Assembly: GCA_029560875.1 (NCBI GenBank)
Contig: JAKQKB010000202.1
Coordinates: forward strand, 1-64,000
From: Bacteroidota bacterium
GTDB lineage: Bacteria > Bacteroidota > Bacteroidia > Bacteroidales > Tenuifilaceae
Direction of reading: 5' to 3'
DNA: 64,000 bases
The notes beneath the pieces are model-generated. The model searched no databases and was not told the origin of the DNA. It saw only the letters and a list, made by a program, of their open reading frames with translations. A program made the translations under genes and the position numbers. Of this stretch, positions 45,101 to 52,444 are shown one piece after another. The number at the start of each line of letters is the position of its first letter. Position 1 is the first letter of the stretch.

Positions 45101-46502
45101 TATTGCCGAGGGTTCTCTCCGCTTACTTATGAGCGTTAAGAGTCTTTCGCTTTCCTATGCTGAAACCAATGGGACATTCCTGCCAGGGTATAAGTCTGGT
45201 ACAAGATTTCTGGGGACCGATAGCTATGGTGGTTATACCGCTCCTGGTTGGGAGTTTGTGGCTGGTATGCAGGATCCCGATTTTGCATGGAGAGCCGCTC
45301 AGAATGGCTGGCTAACACGCGATACTAGTTTTAACACTCCTACGGTGTTTACCCATAGCGAAAACCTTAACTTCCGAAGTACCATTGAGCCTATCCCATC
45401 TTTTAGAATTGAATTAACTGCCAATCGAGTGTTTACTAAAAATAGGAGTGAAACCTATAGGGCCGACTTAGCCGGAAACTACACTTCATTAAATCCGGGA
45501 ACAAACGGAAGTTTTAGTATTAGCGTAATATCATTAGGAACTGCTTTTGAGGGCAGAAACAGAGCCGATTATTCAAAAGCTTTTGAGCAGTTTAAAAAGA
45601 ATAGGATTATTATAGCGGATAGGCTAAGTAACACAAGGATTGCAAATCCTGGTCTAGGGTATGATCCTGAGGCTGATGATCCAATAACAGGATTTCCTAT
45701 TGGCTATGGGCCCCTCTCGCAGGATGTTCTTAGGGCATCTTTCCTAGCTGCATATACAAATACTCCAGCAAGCAAAGTTAGCTTAAAGGATTTTCCGTTA
45801 ATTCCAATGCCCAATTGGCAAGTTACTTACGATGGTTTGTCCAAAATAAAGCCTTTCAAAAACTACTTTAAAGCATTCACGCTTACTCATGGTTACCGCT
45901 CGGTTTACACAATAGGATCGTACGCAACAAATTTGTCCTACCAAGAGGATGTGGATGGTTTTAGCTATGCAAGAAACCTTTCGGGCGATTTCTATCCAGA
46001 ACGTGAAATTACCAACGTTTCAATTAACGAGCAATTTTCCCCATTACTTGGTGTTGATGTGGGCTGGCAAAATAACTTAACCACAAGGTTGGAGGTTAAA
46101 ACAAGTCGTTCGTTGGCAATGAGTTTTTCAAACAACCAACTCACTGAGATTTATGGTAACGAATATATTATTGGGGCTGGCTATCGTTTCGAAAATTTAC
46201 CATTGATCTTTGAGTCAGAGTCAGGAGATAAAAAGGCGCTGAAGAGTGATCTGAGAATTACTCTTGATTTCTCGGTTAGAGAGAATACTACTGTTCTCCG
46301 ACAGATTGTTGAGGATACAAATGAGACAATTGCAGGGCAGATTGTAAGTACCATAAAATCAACAGCGGACTATAGAATAAGTGACCAGGTAACTATTCGT
46401 TTATTTTTCGATAGAGTTGTAAACTCTCCTAAAGTTTCAAGATCATACAGAACTACCAATACCAGTTTTGGGTTTAGCGTACGTTTTGAGTTGGTTAAGT
46501 AG
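39135..46502 (+). CDS. sprA: Type IX secretion system outer-membrane translocon SprA
   Basis: SprA (Sov in Porphyromonas) is the giant single-chain barrel through which type IX cargo crosses the outer membrane. The 2455-residue protein has a signal sequence (about 1-30) and the family opening (YDPATQQYTVYEKVGTYNIALP, then MSVEEYRRYRVE). Throughout it shows family motifs such as GTVYLDDFEGSNSSIPM, DFETSNIEYIEFWLMDPF and NDDGYQKSVIVWFNEFRLTNF. Start is a TTG at 39135; the first internal ATG would remove the signal peptide. It follows ruvA by 21 bases and precedes gcvH. No gld/por partner genes or cargo with a type IX C-terminal domain are in the window. Confidence 0.95.
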   Translation: MDLVKVYYKKYFHLGLLSLVFLLVSYVSSGQDQDTSRLPLPIPQKDNFSKEKGYSPLFLNNPSNIKEEVIYDPATQQYTVYEKVGTYNIALPKVMSVEEYRRYRVERGMREYWKQKQTGETSGKGDGILPKIQVNWETFDRVFGSNTIEIIPQGSAELVFGITASKTENPLLIKEQQKNIAFDFQSKIQMNVTGKIGEKLKMEVNYNTEATFDFENNVKVEYNGFEDEIIQKIEAGNVSLPLPGTLITGSQSLFGFKTQLKFGKLNVTSVVSKQNGQTQVIQVKGGAQIRDYEIKADEYDANRHFFLSHYFRERYNEALKYLPVINSRITITKIEVWITNKQANFENARNILAFTDLGETDKYIYASDIVNPTGTGPADNDRNDLYQQMTTTYSGIRDVSEINTILSPLINLGFRGGRDYEKVEYARKLSTNEFKLNEKLGYISLNSALYNDEVLAVAFEYTVDGQTYKVGEFSTDGVSAPQTLILKLLKGTNLSPKLPTWDLMMKNIYSLNAYSISRNQFRLDILYQNDATGTPVNYIDEGAIAKVALLKVLSLDNLKSNKDVGSDGVFDFMTDTTIIESSGKILFPVLEPFGADLAERIGDPIVASKYVYQELYDSTLTKARQIAEKNKFILKGSYQSSGGSEIFLNAMNIPKGSVVVTAGGIPLVEDTQFIVDYNLGTVRITDLGLLESGSTITVSVESNALFSMQTKSLVGSHFDYKISDNFNVGATILNLTERPLTSKVSFGNEAVSNTIWGFNTSYQTESKFLTKMVDWLPFIETKEKSTITFDAEFAHFIPGHSRAIGKAGTVYLDDFEGSNSSIPMVAFSDWRLASTPQGQPVLFPEASLNNDLRHGFNRARLAWYYIQPLFLRNEGSAPSYIRNSDKYQGSHWVREIYEKELFPNKNTPQGQPTNITVLNMAFYPDERGPYNFDTQNVDADGKLLNPENRWGGVMRGLGTTDFETSNIEYIEFWLMDPFVYDSTMQGGDFFINLGDISEDVLRDGRKSFESGLPTSSAMEKIDSTVWGRVSKKQYLINAFENDPPSKRRYQDIGLDGLSGEDLDGDGIPDELSFFQTYVNELRARVTNDEVANAFENDPSSDDYKHYLDNEFDQKRADILDRYKFFNNTENNSPTATTSSSGQSYSNPDVEEFGNDITMNENESYYQYRLSIRPQDMRVGSNYITNVIVGEKDKIKNKAVKWYQFKVPVAEYERAIGGIDDFKSIRFMRMFLRGFTDTLILRFATLELVRGEWRKYNYALIQGQEGLPSSDLPNGSLAISAVNIEENNRRTPVNYILPPGVDRAIDPSQPQATELNEQSIELRVDNLADGDARAVFKNMNVDIRQYKRLKIDVHAEMIEGQVLYDDEVTAFIRLGTDYTNNYYEYEVPLKLTPHIAGRFYNNSSDDDRKIVWPRENLIDIDLESLVDVKIARNNDMNKTGSHVNLSTIYTVLNGTRRMKVTGNPNLSNVKVVMLGIRNPARADNPNDDGYQKSVIVWFNEFRLTNFNDQGGWAANARLAAKLADLGSVTLAGSTYTPGFGSIEKKVNERSKEHHYEYDVSTSIELGRFFPEKSGVKIPMYAGYSESFSNPQYNPLDPDVTMRETLRNATSSESDSIKKLVQDYSRRRSINFTNVKIDKQTENPHFWNISNFALSYSYSELFSRNININHKIQRNVRGALTYNFNKQTKYITPFKSVTWMNSGYLRIIKDFNFSLAPSQVSFRTDLDRSYYEQQFRNIKNPNEIMLPTYSKNFYWNRNYSLNWDIAQSLKFDFTASNIAQIDEPEGMVDRKRDPKSYEHWKDSVWSNIVRMGRNTMYNHQLNLTYTLPINKIPLLDWTSTTARYSGMYKWEAGARMADTSIFDPGNTIQNSNTIQLNGQLNMTNLFNKSAYLKSINQKFDQKARGAAPKTRTVKYEQEGVNLRPNIAKSITHKLKAEKVTVKVYNDKGTEIKVTTDIKTDQRLTIKTDQEYKNCRVVVEGKVPEKTSPLRFIAEGSLRLLMSVKSLSLSYAETNGTFLPGYKSGTRFLGTDSYGGYTAPGWEFVAGMQDPDFAWRAAQNGWLTRDTSFNTPTVFTHSENLNFRSTIEPIPSFRIELTANRVFTKNRSETYRADLAGNYTSLNPGTNGSFSISVISLGTAFEGRNRADYSKAFEQFKKNRIIIADRLSNTRIANPGLGYDPEADDPITGFPIGYGPLSQDVLRASFLAAYTNTPASKVSLKDFPLIPMPNWQVTYDGLSKIKPFKNYFKAFTLTHGYRSVYTIGSYATNLSYQEDVDGFSYARNLSGDFYPEREITNVSINEQFSPLLGVDVGWQNNLTTRLEVKTSRSLAMSFSNNQLTEIYGNEYIIGAGYRFENLPLIFESESGDKKALKSDLRITLDFSVRENTTVLRQIVEDTNETIAGQIVSTIKSTADYRISDQVTIRLFFDRVVNSPKVSRSYRTTNTSFGFSVRFELVK

Positions 46503-46550
46503 ATGGAGTTGTTCTAAAACACATCAAGTTTTTTTAAAAATAGCTTTGGG

Positions 46551-46584
46551 TTGATAATACCAATCCTAAAAATGCGTACTTTTG
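46551..46584 (+). promoter_or_regulatory. Promoter for gcvH (TTG-N23-TACTTTTG)
   Basis: TACTTTTG at 46577-46584 matches the TAnnTTTG consensus, with TTG at 46551-46553 and a 23-base spacer, at the long end of the known range. The gcvH ATG lies 46 bases downstream. Confidence 0.55.
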
Positions 46585-46630
46585 AAAATCAATACCAAAC
46601 TAAAATATTAACTGATAAAAGATTATAATC

Positions 46631-47011
46631 ATGAATGTTCCAGCAAATTTAAAGTACACAAAGGATCACGAGTGGATTAAAGTTGATGGCGATGTGGCAA
46701 CTATTGGTGTTACCGACTTTGCACAATCTCAACTTGGCGACATCGTTTTCATTGAAATTGAAACTGTTGGCGAAACTCTTGCTAAAGAGGAGGTTTTTGG
46801 TACTATTGAGGCCGTTAAAACTGTATCGGATATGTTTATGCCAGTTGCAGGTGAGGTTCTTGAAGTTAACCCAAAAATTACCGAGCAGCCCGATGTTGTC
46901 AACAAAGATCCCTATGGCGATGGTTGGATGATTAAAGTTAAAATTTCTAATCCTGCTGAGCTTAACGAGTTACTTTCTCCAGAACAATACAAAGGAACAA
47001 TTAACGAATAG
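46631..47011 (+). CDS. gcvH: Glycine cleavage system H protein
   Basis: The H protein shuttles the aminomethyl group on its lipoyl arm between the P, T and L proteins of the glycine cleavage system. The 126-residue protein has the lipoyl-accepting lysine Lys63 in GTIEAVKTVSD, plus KYTKDHEWIKV, VTDFAQSQLGDIVF and NKDPYGDGWMIKVK. Length is normal. It is monocistronic here, between sprA and a terminator; the other gcv genes are elsewhere. Confidence 0.96.
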   Translation: MNVPANLKYTKDHEWIKVDGDVATIGVTDFAQSQLGDIVFIEIETVGETLAKEEVFGTIEAVKTVSDMFMPVAGEVLEVNPKITEQPDVVNKDPYGDGWMIKVKISNPAELNELLSPEQYKGTINE

Positions 47012-47015
47012 TAAA

Positions 47016-47038
47016 GAACCCGCTTCTGCGGGTTTTTT
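47016..47038 (+). terminator. Rho-independent terminator after gcvH
   Basis: AACCCGC (47017-47023) pairs with GCGGGTT (47028-47034), loop TTCT, followed by a T-run to 47038. It may also end thiL transcripts from the opposite strand. Confidence 0.92.
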
Positions 47039-47046
47039 CTTTTACA

Positions 47047-48090
47047 TTATTCCTTTTTTATGGCATTCCAGCCTTGAGCTGTTAATTTTATTTCATCCTC
47101 CGATGGTGTAACAAGGTATGCTCCCTTGGTGGCTTCGGTTATATGACCAATAATTGAGACTCCTTTTATTTGAGCAATTGCTTCAAGGTTTGATATTGGA
47201 ACTGTGAAGAGCAGTTCATAGTCCTCACCGCCATTCAGAGCCGCAATGCTTGGTTCTATGCCAAGTTCTTCGGCCATTTTTGAGGTTTGTTCATCAATGG
47301 GTATTTTCTCAAGGTAAACCCTGCAACCCTTATCGGAATTTTTGCAGATATGGAGTAGTTCCGACGATAATCCGTCCGAAATATCAATCATCGATGTTGG
47401 TTTTACACCCTTCTCTTTAAGTTCATCTATTACGTTTTTGCGGGCTTCGGGTTTAAGTATTCGTTCAAGAATGTAATCGTACTCTTTAAGTTGGGGTTTT
47501 GCTGTACCGTTATTTTCAAAAACCTTTTTTTCGCGTTCCAAGAGTTGAAGTCCCATATAGGCAGCACCCAGGTTGCCTGTTACGCATATTAAATCGTTTA
47601 CTTGGGCTCCGTTGCGGTATACAATGTCGGACTCGTTGACCTCGCCTATGGCTGTTACGCTTATTGTAAGACCAGTGTACGACGAGGATGTGTCACCTCC
47701 CACTAAATCAACATTATACCTTTCGCATGCCAGTTTTATGCCTGCATAAAGTTCTTCCAAATCCTCCACGCAAAACCTTTTAGATATTCCTAGCGAAACG
47801 GTTATTTGGGTGGGTATAGCATTCATTGCGTAAACATCGCTGAGGTTTACTATAACAGCTTTGTAGCCAAGATGCTTCAGCGGAAAATATGTTAGGTCGA
47901 AATGGATTCCCTCTAGGAGTAAATCTGTTGTAACAACCATTTTTTTCCCCTTAGGTGATATTACAGCACAATCGTCGCCAATGCCAAAGGCTGTAGATGG
48001 ATTTTTTGGTTGAAACGGCTCAGTCAATCTATCTATCAATCGGAATTCTCCCAATTCATAAAGTTCTGTTCTGCTCTGCTTGTTGCTCAT
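47047..48090 (-). CDS. thiL: Thiamine-monophosphate kinase
   Basis: ThiL phosphorylates thiamine monophosphate to the active cofactor thiamine diphosphate. The 347-residue protein shows FGIGDDCAVISPKGKKMVVTTDLLLEGIHF at the N-terminus, the magnesium-binding NLSDVYAMNA and VGGDTSSS segments, TGNLGAAYMGL, MIDISDGLSSEL and NGGEDYELLF. All are typical of the AIR synthase-like fold. It is convergent with gcvH and divergent from the M23 peptidase gene. Plus-strand CAAAACTA at 48107-48114 is a minus-strand TAGTTTTG, a probable -7 box 17 bases before the start. Confidence 0.95.
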   Translation of the reverse strand: MSNKQSRTELYELGEFRLIDRLTEPFQPKNPSTAFGIGDDCAVISPKGKKMVVTTDLLLEGIHFDLTYFPLKHLGYKAVIVNLSDVYAMNAIPTQITVSLGISKRFCVEDLEELYAGIKLACERYNVDLVGGDTSSSYTGLTISVTAIGEVNESDIVYRNGAQVNDLICVTGNLGAAYMGLQLLEREKKVFENNGTAKPQLKEYDYILERILKPEARKNVIDELKEKGVKPTSMIDISDGLSSELLHICKNSDKGCRVYLEKIPIDEQTSKMAEELGIEPSIAALNGGEDYELLFTVPISNLEAIAQIKGVSIIGHITEATKGAYLVTPSEDEIKLTAQGWNAIKKE

Positions 48091-48224
48091 CTTGGAATAT
48101 TTTCTGCAAAACTACCTAAAAATGTTTACATTGAAATGTACAGTTTTCTTAAACAAGGTCAAATCCGATTAAATTCGTTACAATTTTATTTCTTCACACC
48201 TGTAAACCCTTGTCATCTTTTTGT

Positions 48225-48232
48225 TAGTTTTG
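48225..48232 (+). promoter_or_regulatory. Probable -7 box (TAGTTTTG) for the M23 peptidase gene
   Basis: The sequence is an exact TAnnTTTG match 40 bases before the ATG at 48272. It overlaps the alternative upstream start at 48221, which would be untranscribed, and so supports the internal start. The -33 element is unclear. Confidence 0.5.
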
Positions 48233-48271
48233 GGACAAAATTTTTCTATTTACTTTTTTAAGATTGAAAAG

Positions 48272-49534
48272 ATGATTCGTAGGATTTTATTGATTTTAGT
48301 CATTGTTTTACTCTCAATTATTGCAGTTGATTTATTTACAGGAACAAGCGGGGTGAACACCTCAAAGAAAGAACCCAAGTTTGTTGAAATTCCAGCCCCA
48401 ATTCTAGAGTATGGCATACCAGTTGATTCTTTTAATATTGTTGAAGGACAAATTCGCTGGGGGCAAACCATTGGCAATCTTCTGAATAGTTTAAGTATCA
48501 AAAACGAGATAATCAATAAATTAGCTTTGATTGGCTCCGATACTTTTGACTCTAGAAAGGTAAAAGCTGGTAATCTGTATAAGGTTTTCTTTACAAAGGA
48601 TACATCAAATACAGTTGCTTACTTGGTTTATGGCCATAGCGCAATTGATTTTTATGTTTTCGATTTCAGAGATTCGTTAAGAATTTACCCTTTCCAAAAA
48701 GAGGTAAAGGCTGTACGTAAGATTGATGAAGCTCAAATTAAATCATCGCTTTGGGAAACCATGAAAACATCGGGGATTAACCCTGTGTTGGCGTTGGATT
48801 TGTCCGATGTATTTGCTTGGACTGTCGATTTTTTTGGCCTTTTTCCTGGCGATAAATTTAGAGTAATGTACGATGAACTAATGATAGATAGTACCTCAAT
48901 TGGCATAGGGACCATCTATGCCGCTTGGTTCGAGCATCGGGGTGAGATGAACTATGCTTTCCGTTTCGAGCAAGACTCCGTATATAGCTACTGGGACGAA
49001 AAGGGTAATTCTCTTAAGAAATCATTCTTGAAAGCCCCCCTTCGATTCTCAAGAATTTCGAGCCGGTACAGCGGTAGCAGAATGCATCCTGTACTTAAAA
49101 TTTATCGCCCGCACACTGGAGTAGATTATGCTGCGCCATCAGGTACGCCTGTTGTTGCCATAGGCGATGGGGCTGTAATAGAGAAAGGATATAATCATGC
49201 TGCAGGTAATTTTGTTAAGATCCGTCATAATAGTGTATATACAACTGGTTACAACCACCTTTCGCGTTTCGGGAAGGGGATAGAAAAGGGAGTGCGGGTT
49301 AAGCAGGGCGATCTTATTGGTTATGTTGGCAGCACGGGTTACGCTACAGGCCCACACCTCGATCTCCGCTTTTGGATGAATGGAAAGGCTATTGACCCAT
49401 TAAAGGTTAAGTCGCCACCTGTAGAGCCTATCAAACCTGAGAATATGATAAGGTTTACAATTGAGCGCGACAGTTTGCTGTCTATGCTCGATAGCACAAA
49501 AAACTTTGTTGTAGATACTTTGGCAACGAAGTAA
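48272..49534 (+). CDS. M23-family (LytM-like) peptidoglycan metallopeptidase
   Basis: The protein has 420 residues from the ATG at 48272. It has an N-terminal signal anchor (about 1-22) and a C-terminal LytM domain (about 255-390). Zinc/catalytic motifs are His281-x3-Asp285 (HTGVDYAA), His329 (YNHLSRF) and His362-x-Asp364 (GPHLDLRF). The last motif is normally HxH; here the second histidine is aspartate, a variant I believe is common in this branch of Bacteroidota proteins. It probably cuts peptidoglycan cross-links or activates an amidase. The gene is monocistronic between thiL and tatD. Confidence 0.87.
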   Translation: MIRRILLILVIVLLSIIAVDLFTGTSGVNTSKKEPKFVEIPAPILEYGIPVDSFNIVEGQIRWGQTIGNLLNSLSIKNEIINKLALIGSDTFDSRKVKAGNLYKVFFTKDTSNTVAYLVYGHSAIDFYVFDFRDSLRIYPFQKEVKAVRKIDEAQIKSSLWETMKTSGINPVLALDLSDVFAWTVDFFGLFPGDKFRVMYDELMIDSTSIGIGTIYAAWFEHRGEMNYAFRFEQDSVYSYWDEKGNSLKKSFLKAPLRFSRISSRYSGSRMHPVLKIYRPHTGVDYAAPSGTPVVAIGDGAVIEKGYNHAAGNFVKIRHNSVYTTGYNHLSRFGKGIEKGVRVKQGDLIGYVGSTGYATGPHLDLRFWMNGKAIDPLKVKSPPVEPIKPENMIRFTIERDSLLSMLDSTKNFVVDTLATK

Positions 49535-49565
49535 TGGTGCTAAAGTATCATTTCAGAAAAATTCA

Positions 49566-49573
49566 TAGCTTTG
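49566..49573 (+). promoter_or_regulatory. Probable -7 box (TAGCTTTG) for tatD-asparaginase
   Basis: The sequence is an exact TAnnTTTG match 23 bases before the ATG at 49596. No -33 TTG at normal spacing was seen. Confidence 0.4.
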
Positions 49574-49595
49574 CAGAATTAATTATCAGTATAAT

Positions 49596-50372
49596 ATGGT
49601 ATTAATTGATACTCATTCCCATTTGTTTGCCGAGGAATTCAACTCCGATAGAGCTGATGTTCTGAAAAAGGCTGATGATGCTGGGATTAAATATCATATT
49701 ATGCCTAATGTAGATTCATCCACAACAGACCAACTACTAAAAGTTTCAAAGCAACACTCTCAGTGCTTTCCTTTAATGGGGCTGCATCCTACATCGGTTA
49801 AGGCCGATTTCGAGAGGGAGATTTTGCATGTTGAGTCAATGTTTAAGGATAACAAGTTCTTTGGAATTGGCGAGATAGGCATAGATTTGTACTGGGATAA
49901 AACTCACCTTGAGCAGCAAAAAATAGCCTTTAGGCATCAGCTTAGGCTTGCAAAAAAACTGAAACTACCAGTAGTTATTCACTCAAGAAATTCGTTCGAT
50001 GAAATTTTTGATGTAGTTGATAGTGAGTTAGATTCGGATTTGTGCGGAGTATTTCATTGTTTCACTGGAAGTTTGGAACAGTATCATCATATTAAGGAAT
50101 ACAAAACATTTAAGGTTGGTATTGGAGGTGTTGTTACCTATAAGAATGGAGGAATAGGCAATATTCTTCATGAGATTGAATTAAGTGACATTCTTTTAGA
50201 AACCGATTCCCCATACCTATCACCTGTGCCTGTGAGGGGGAGTCGAAATGAGAGTTACAACCTTATCCATATAGCAATTAAAGTTGCCGAAATTTACGGA
50301 TTATCAGTTGAAGACATAGCAAAGCAAACATTTATAAACAGTCAGGAACTATTTAACTTACCAATAGAGTAA
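49596..50372 (+). CDS. tatD: TatD-family metal-dependent hydrolase (DNase)
   Basis: The 258-residue TIM-barrel enzyme shows the metal-binding DTHSHL, GEIGIDLYWD, VIHSRNSFDE, VFHCFTGSLEQ and LETDSPYLSP motifs in order. TatD proteins are 3'-5' exonucleases; other members deacylate D-aminoacyl-tRNA, so the exact role is uncertain. The stop codon overlaps the next start by one base (TAATG), coupling it with the asparaginase gene. Confidence 0.92.
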   Translation: MVLIDTHSHLFAEEFNSDRADVLKKADDAGIKYHIMPNVDSSTTDQLLKVSKQHSQCFPLMGLHPTSVKADFEREILHVESMFKDNKFFGIGEIGIDLYWDKTHLEQQKIAFRHQLRLAKKLKLPVVIHSRNSFDEIFDVVDSELDSDLCGVFHCFTGSLEQYHHIKEYKTFKVGIGGVVTYKNGGIGNILHEIELSDILLETDSPYLSPVPVRGSRNESYNLIHIAIKVAEIYGLSVEDIAKQTFINSQELFNLPIE

Positions 50373-51406
50373 TGCATAAAAACACATCTATACTTATTAT
50401 ATATACTGGCGGAACAATTGGAATGAAGCAAAATCCTGAAACAGGAGCATTATCGCCATTTAATTTTGAGCAGATAGAGCAGGAGGTTCCTGAGTTGCGC
50501 AAGTTTGGGTTTGACCTGCATACATACTCGTTTGAGCCACCAATCGATTCGTCAGATATCACCCCTGATTTTTGGGTGAGTTTAGCAAAGATTATTGAGC
50601 AGAACTATACTAAATATAACGGTTTTGTTATTCTTCATGGAACTGATACTATGTCGTTTACAGCATCGGCTCTTAGTTTTATGCTCGAAGGGCTTGATAA
50701 GCCTGTTGTGCTAACAGGTTCTCAACTTCCAATAGGAATGCTCCGTACCGATGGCAAGGAGAACTTAATAAGCGCAGTAGAAATTGCTGCAGCGCAGCAA
50801 AACGGCCAACCCATGGTGCCCGAGGTAACAATTTTCTTCGAGAATAGGCTTTACCGCGGAAACCGGACAACCAAGCATAATGCAGAGCACTTCAACGCTT
50901 TCCGCTCCGATAATTATCCTTTCCTTGCCGAGGCAGGAATAACCATTAAGTATAACTTCCCTTTTATTCATTACACTACAGGAAAACAAGATTTGAGAAT
51001 TCACACGAAACTCGATTCAAGTATTGGTGTACTAAAGTTGTTCCCGGGAATTACTCCTGAAATTGTTAAGGCCGTTACTGAATCAAAAGGAGTAAAAGCT
51101 ATTGTTATTGAAACATTTGGCTCAGGAAATGCGTTAAGTCGTCAGTGGTTTCTCGATATAATTAGCGAGGCTGTTAAAAATAATATTATAATCCTTAACG
51201 TTACTCAATGTAAGGCTGGTAGTGTTGATATGGACAAGTACGATAATGGGTTAAAGCTAAAAAATATTGGAGTTGTTAGTGGATACGATATAACTTTTGA
51301 AGCCGCAATAGCCAAGTTGATGTTTTTAATGGGTAAAGGTTTTTATGGAGAAAAACTGGCAAAAGAGTTAACAAAATCAATTAGTGGAGAAATAACCCTG
51401 CATTAG
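50372..51406 (+). CDS. ansA: Type I L-asparaginase
   Basis: The 344-residue cytoplasmic enzyme hydrolyses asparagine to aspartate and ammonia. It has both catalytic threonine motifs, IYTGGTIGM near the N-terminus and LHGTDTMSFTASAL, together with TGSQLPIGMLRTDGKENL. No signal peptide is present, which fits the cytoplasmic type I enzyme. It overlaps tatD by one base and is followed by the tRNA-Ser gene. Confidence 0.94.
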   Translation: MHKNTSILIIYTGGTIGMKQNPETGALSPFNFEQIEQEVPELRKFGFDLHTYSFEPPIDSSDITPDFWVSLAKIIEQNYTKYNGFVILHGTDTMSFTASALSFMLEGLDKPVVLTGSQLPIGMLRTDGKENLISAVEIAAAQQNGQPMVPEVTIFFENRLYRGNRTTKHNAEHFNAFRSDNYPFLAEAGITIKYNFPFIHYTTGKQDLRIHTKLDSSIGVLKLFPGITPEIVKAVTESKGVKAIVIETFGSGNALSRQWFLDIISEAVKNNIIILNVTQCKAGSVDMDKYDNGLKLKNIGVVSGYDITFEAAIAKLMFLMGKGFYGEKLAKELTKSISGEITLH

Positions 51407-51409
51407 TCA

Positions 51410-51440
51410 TTGTTTTTTTCAATATTTTTTTTGTAATTTG
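51410..51440 (+). promoter_or_regulatory. Candidate promoter for tRNA-Ser
   Basis: TTG at 51410-51412 and TAATTTG at 51434-51440 are separated by 21 bases. The -7 box is one base short of TAnnTTTG. It lies 40 bases before the tRNA. Confidence 0.45.
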
Positions 51441-51479
51441 CGCCACGAATTTTGCGTTTTTTAACATGGAGTGAATATG

Positions 51480-51567
51480 GGAGAGATGGCCGAGTGGTCG
51501 AAGGCGCACGCCTGGAAAGTGTGTAGGCTCCAAAAGGGCCTCATGGGTTCGAATCCCATTCTCTCCG
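51480..51567 (+). tRNA. tRNA-Ser (anticodon GGA)
   Basis: The 88-base gene folds as a type II tRNA. The acceptor stem is GGAGAGA (51480-51486) with TCTCTCC (51560-51566), discriminator G. The anticodon loop is CTGGAAA, giving anticodon GGA (reads UCC/UCU). There is a long variable arm and the T arm TGGGTTCGAATCCCA. The 3' CCA is not encoded. Confidence 0.96.
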
Positions 51568-51644
51568 CATTAATTTGGATTTTTTTAAAACGATAATTAA
51601 TTTTAAAACAAAACCCTTAGTAATAATTTAACGACAAACAAACT

Positions 51645-52439
51645 ATGAAAAAGCTATTTGCATTAGTTGCAATTTTAGGAGTGCTCGGTATGGGAGCAAC
51701 CTATGTATCAGCTCAGAATGAGACTGCCGCAAAAGCCGACACTGCTGCCGTTGCTCAGGCAACTACAGATCAGGCTGCTGCCACAACAGCTCCTGCTGAA
51801 GAACAATCTTTACACAAACAAATTAAAACCAAGTTCATCGAAGGTGGTCCTGGTTTTATGGCATCAATTCTTTTGACTTTAATTTTTGGTTTAGCTATTG
51901 TAATTGAGCGTATCATTTACTTAAACTTAGCAACAACCAATACTGACAAGTTATTAAAGAAGATTGAAGAAGCAATTAACACTGGAGGTATTGACGCTGC
52001 TAAAGAAGTTTGCCGAAACACTCGTGGTCCTGTTGCAAGTATTTTCTACCAAGGTCTAGATCGTTCACACGAAGGTATTGATGTAGTTGAGAAATCTATT
52101 GTTGCTTACGGATCTGTTCAAATGGGTCAATTAGAAAGCGGACTTACTTGGATTGCCCTATTCATCGCTCTTGCTCCAATGCTTGGGTTCATGGGTACTG
52201 TAATTGGTATGATTGGTGCTTTTGACGCTATTCAAGCCGCTGGTGATATCTCTCCCTCCCTTGTAGCTGGTGGTATTAAAGTTGCGCTTATTACAACCGT
52301 ATTCGGTCTTATCGTAGCGATTATTCTTCAGATTTTCTACAACTATCTTCTTTCTAAGATTGACAAGATTACCAATGGTATGGAAGATGCCTCTATTAGT
52401 CTTCTTGACATCCTAGTTAAGTATAACCTTAAAAAGTAA
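51645..52439 (+). CDS. exbB: ExbB/TolQ/MotA-family proton channel
   Basis: This inner-membrane subunit uses the proton gradient to energise TonB or a related protein. The 264-residue protein has a signal-like N-terminus (about 1-23), an Ala/Thr-rich periplasmic stretch (about 24-52), a first helix (about 70-92, MASILLTLIFGLAIVIERI) and two further helices. The family core GLTWIALFIALAPMLGFMGTVIGMI and LITTVFGLIVAI is clear. It leads an operon with a small membrane protein and two ExbD proteins. TonB itself is not in the window. Confidence 0.94.
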   Translation: MKKLFALVAILGVLGMGATYVSAQNETAAKADTAAVAQATTDQAAATTAPAEEQSLHKQIKTKFIEGGPGFMASILLTLIFGLAIVIERIIYLNLATTNTDKLLKKIEEAINTGGIDAAKEVCRNTRGPVASIFYQGLDRSHEGIDVVEKSIVAYGSVQMGQLESGLTWIALFIALAPMLGFMGTVIGMIGAFDAIQAAGDISPSLVAGGIKVALITTVFGLIVAIILQIFYNYLLSKIDKITNGMEDASISLLDILVKYNLKK

Positions 52440-52444
52440 TTACA

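Noticed and set aside
48221..48271. Upstream TTG start for the M23 peptidase
   Set aside because: It overlaps a TAnnTTTG promoter box and would put 17 extra residues before a good signal anchor.
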